DNA of 34,261 nt. Source: Marivita sp. XM-24bin2. Lineage in GTDB: Bacteria; Pseudomonadota; Alphaproteobacteria; Rhodobacterales; Rhodobacteraceae. The notes under the pieces are model-generated. The model had not been told where the DNA came from. It worked only from the letters and a program-made list of their open reading frames with translations, and did not search any database. Positions within the stretch are counted from its first letter, which is position 1. Each line of letters opens with the position of its first letter. Positions 32,917-34,261 of this stretch are shown in pieces. The stretch spans positions 1-34,261 of the forward strand of contig QCWH01000073.1 in NCBI GenBank assembly GCA_003149565.1, in the 5' to 3' direction. A program made the position numbers and the translations under genes.

Positions 32917-33945
32917 ATGAAGGATATGATGATTGGAGTGGATCTGGCAAAGAATGTTTTTCAGGTCCATGGTGCCCTGCGGACAGGTGAGGTGCAGTTT
33001 CGCAAGAAGCTCACGCGAAAGCAGTTCCCTGTGTTCATGGCCCAACAGGAGCCTTGCCTGGTCATCTTTGAGGCCTGCGGTAGCGCGCACTTCTGGGCGC
33101 GCGGCATGGAAGCACTTGGACACGAGGTGAAACTGATCGCGCCACAGTACGCGCGCCCTTTCGTCAAACGTCAGAAAAATGATGCAGCCGATGCCGAGGC
33201 GATCGTCATCGCAGCTCGTCAACCGGAGATGCGCTTCGTAGTACTCAAGACGGTTGAGCAACAGTCCCGCGCGGCGGTATTCCGCGGCCGGGAGCGGCTG
33301 GTTTATCAACGCACCGCAGATGTGAACGCCTTACGGGCGCTGTTGTATGAACACGGCCACGTGTTTCCCGCGGGAATACGTTATCTTGATCGCATGAAAG
33401 CGCTTGTGGAGGACGCAGCTTCAGAACTGCCCAGGCTGATCCGGGAAGAGTGCCAAGACCTGGTGACGCAGATTTCAGAGAAGACGACGCGTATCATCGA
33501 ACGGACCGCCAAGCTCAAGACGCTGGCCACTCAGTCAGACACGGCGCGCCGGCTCCAGACTATGCCGGGTGTGGGACCGCTGACGGCCGTTGCGGTGGAA
33601 GCGTTCGGACCCGACATGGCGCAGTTCAAGAAAGGGCGCGACTTTGCGGCATGGTTGGGTCTTGTGCCCAGGCAGCATTCTTCTGGAGGAAAGGAACGGT
33701 TGGGGCGGATGACAAAGGCCGGTCAGGCCGATATTCGACGCCTCTTGATCATTGGCGCAATGTCGCGACTGAACTGGCTGGGGCAACGCAGCATTGTGGA
33801 AGGGAGCTGGCTGTCACGCATGTTGGCTCGCAGGCCCAAGATGCTGGTTGCGATCGCGCTGGCCAACAAGATGGCCCGGCAGCTCTGGGCGATGCTGACG
33901 AAGAACGAAGATTACAAGGATCCGGCGCTGGCAGACGCGACATGA
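32917..33945 (+). CDS. IS110-family transposase (DEDD recombinase)
   Basis: A 342-residue recombinase. The N-terminal RuvC-like DEDD domain has Asp9 (IGVDLAKN), Glu52 (IFEACGS), and Asp89 and Asp92 (KNDAADAEAI). A coiled-coil segment (about 190-225) follows, then the C-terminal Transposase_20 domain with LQTMPGVGPLTAVAVEAFG, FAAWLGLVPRQHSSGGKE and RMTKAGQADIRRLLIIGAMS, the last including the conserved Ser region. The ATG at 32917 is preferred because AGGAGG precedes it. No frameshift or stop is seen, so the protein appears intact and the element potentially active. Confidence 0.95.
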   Translation: MKDMMIGVDLAKNVFQVHGALRTGEVQFRKKLTRKQFPVFMAQQEPCLVIFEACGSAHFWARGMEALGHEVKLIAPQYARPFVKRQKNDAADAEAIVIAARQPEMRFVVLKTVEQQSRAAVFRGRERLVYQRTADVNALRALLYEHGHVFPAGIRYLDRMKALVEDAASELPRLIREECQDLVTQISEKTTRIIERTAKLKTLATQSDTARRLQTMPGVGPLTAVAVEAFGPDMAQFKKGRDFAAWLGLVPRQHSSGGKERLGRMTKAGQADIRRLLIIGAMSRLNWLGQRSIVEGSWLSRMLARRPKMLVAIALANKMARQLWAMLTKNEDYKDPALADAT

Positions 33946-34044
33946 TGCTCATGTCGAACCGCTAGCAACGGTGCCAAGGGGGTGTGAGAAGACGACGACC
34001 TGAATGGGCAAAACGATCGAACAGATCCGGATTGAGAAAACCAG

Positions 34045-34152
34045 CAACGGCCTGCGAGCTGAAAGCTCGACGATGAGATTTGGACCCAATCCGCTGATTA
34101 CCATCCCGGCCCGCGGCTTCTGGAAGTGCCGCATATCGAGGCCTCACAGAAG
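34045..34152 (+). ncRNA. Candidate bridge/seeker guide RNA core of the IS1111-type element
   Basis: This non-coding 3' region contains four short guide-like segments in order. CAACGGCCT (34045-34053) is complementary to the right target flank plus core. A 6-bp hairpin (34055-34060 with 34064-34069) comes next, then GATGAG (34072-34077), identical to the left target flank plus core. CCATC (34101-34105) is complementary to the element's left end. A hairpin (GCGGC 34113-34117 with GCCGC 34128-34132) precedes CACAGAAG (34145-34152), identical to the element's right end plus core. Read against the complementary strand, this is the order target-left, target-right, donor-left, donor-right known for IS110 bridge RNAs, around a CT core. 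The full transcript probably spans about 33950-34200; its ends are not visible. Confidence 0.6.
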
Positions 34153-34199
34153 ACCGCGCTCGATCACACGTCAACAAGGTCAGAAACTTCTTGCGCTAC

Positions 34200-34212
34200 G
34201 GGCGGCAACCAC
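34200..34212 (+). repeat. Right subterminal inverted repeat of the IS1111-type element
   Basis: GGGCGGCAACCAC, perfect complement of the left repeat at 32836-32848. Three bases (AGA) separate it from the AG core at 34216-34217. Confidence 0.85.
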
Positions 34213-34217
34213 AGAAG

Positions 34218-34261
34218 GCCGTTGTCGAGCGTTGGGTCGAGAACCCCTATTACCAGCACTT
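34218..34261 (+). pseudogene. IS5-family transposase, continuation after the insertion
   Basis: The frame AVVERWVENPYYQH continues the gene interrupted at 32830 and runs off the right window edge. It matches the left copy (AVVARWVENPYFQH) apart from a few substitutions. Confidence 0.85.

Larger units (their letters stand above)
32831..34217 (+). mobile_element. IS110-family element, IS1111 group, complete (1387 bp)
   Basis: Boundaries come from comparing the interrupted and uninterrupted IS5 copies. The dinucleotide AG is found at both junctions (32829-32830 and 34216-34217) and once in the reconstructed target, with no target duplication, as expected for this family. Subterminal inverted repeats of 13 bases lie 5 bases from the left end and 3 bases from the right core. 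The 3' non-coding end is long (272 bases) and the 5' end short, typical of the IS1111 group. Confidence 0.88.
32484..34261 (+). mobile_element. IS5-like insertion sequence, right copy, interrupted by an IS110-family element
   Basis: Leader and transposase N-terminus match the left-edge copy in inverted orientation, with scattered differences. Homology starts near 32484. The element is split at 32830/34218 by the IS110-family insertion. The resumed sequence (34218-34261) encodes AVVERWVENPYYQH and continues off the window. Confidence 0.8.

Noticed and set aside
33450-33965. Second plus-strand frame inside the IS110 transposase gene
   Set aside because: It overlaps the intact DEDD transposase in another frame and has no recognisable motifs.
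1-34261. CRISPR arrays, tRNA or rRNA genes, prophage integrase or plasmid replication genes
   Set aside because: I looked for regularly spaced repeats, tRNA-like ends and typical integrase or replication motifs and saw none. tRNA genes could be missed by eye.

Overview
The window looks like a mobile-element-rich accessory segment of an alphaproteobacterium, most likely a Rhodobacteraceae (roseobacter-type) species. This rests on the hfaA-hfaB-hfaD holdfast order, the DUF4407 and MoxR/VWA gene types, the insertion-sequence families and the generally GC-rich coding sequence. Species, and chromosome versus plasmid, cannot be settled from the sequence.

Layout. (1) About 32 kb (roughly 392-32483) is bounded by two non-identical, inverted copies of one IS5-like element. 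Their transposase genes read outward and off both window edges. The right copy is split by a complete IS110-family (IS1111-group) element at 32831-34217. (2) 544-7090, minus strand: an hfaA-hfaB-hfaD holdfast-anchor operon, followed downstream by a response regulator and a membrane histidine kinase in a visibly AT-richer stretch. (3) 7302-8795: a decayed IS1380-type transposase cut by a 5'-truncated IS3-type element. (4) 8886-22003: a divergently organised cluster. On the minus side are a GGCT-like protein, two unrecognised soluble proteins, a membrane-anchored OB-like protein and a DUF4407 membrane/coiled-coil protein. On the plus side are a MerR-type regulator, a VWA protein, two unrecognised proteins, a MoxR AAA+ ATPase, an HExxH-plus-VWA protein and a secreted protein. 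(5) 22203-32394: a defence locus with an hsdM stub, a short HTH gene, and a tightly overlapping operon of GHKL (MORC/MutL-like) ATPase, Z1-type helicase, PD-(D/E)XK nuclease (DUF4420-like) and AIPR protein. A convergent C5-cytosine methyltransferase, a divergent frameshifted vsr and the first codons of another gene cut at the island border complete it.

How the parts work together. HfaA/B/D are expected to anchor adhesive polysaccharide at the cell surface. The GHKL-Z1-nuclease-AIPR-Dcm-Vsr set matches known MORC/MutL-containing restriction-modification systems: the methylase marks self DNA and the ATPase, helicase and nuclease attack unmarked DNA. The MoxR/VWA cluster has the hallmarks of an ATPase-chaperone machine with two metal-dependent VWA adaptors plus envelope components, under one probable regulator. 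I do not recognise this exact combination, and it is the best candidate for an undescribed system. The most specific new signal is in the IS1111-type element. Its 3' non-coding end carries short segments that match or complement both its own ends and the exact site where it is inserted, in the order expected of a bridge (seeker) guide RNA.
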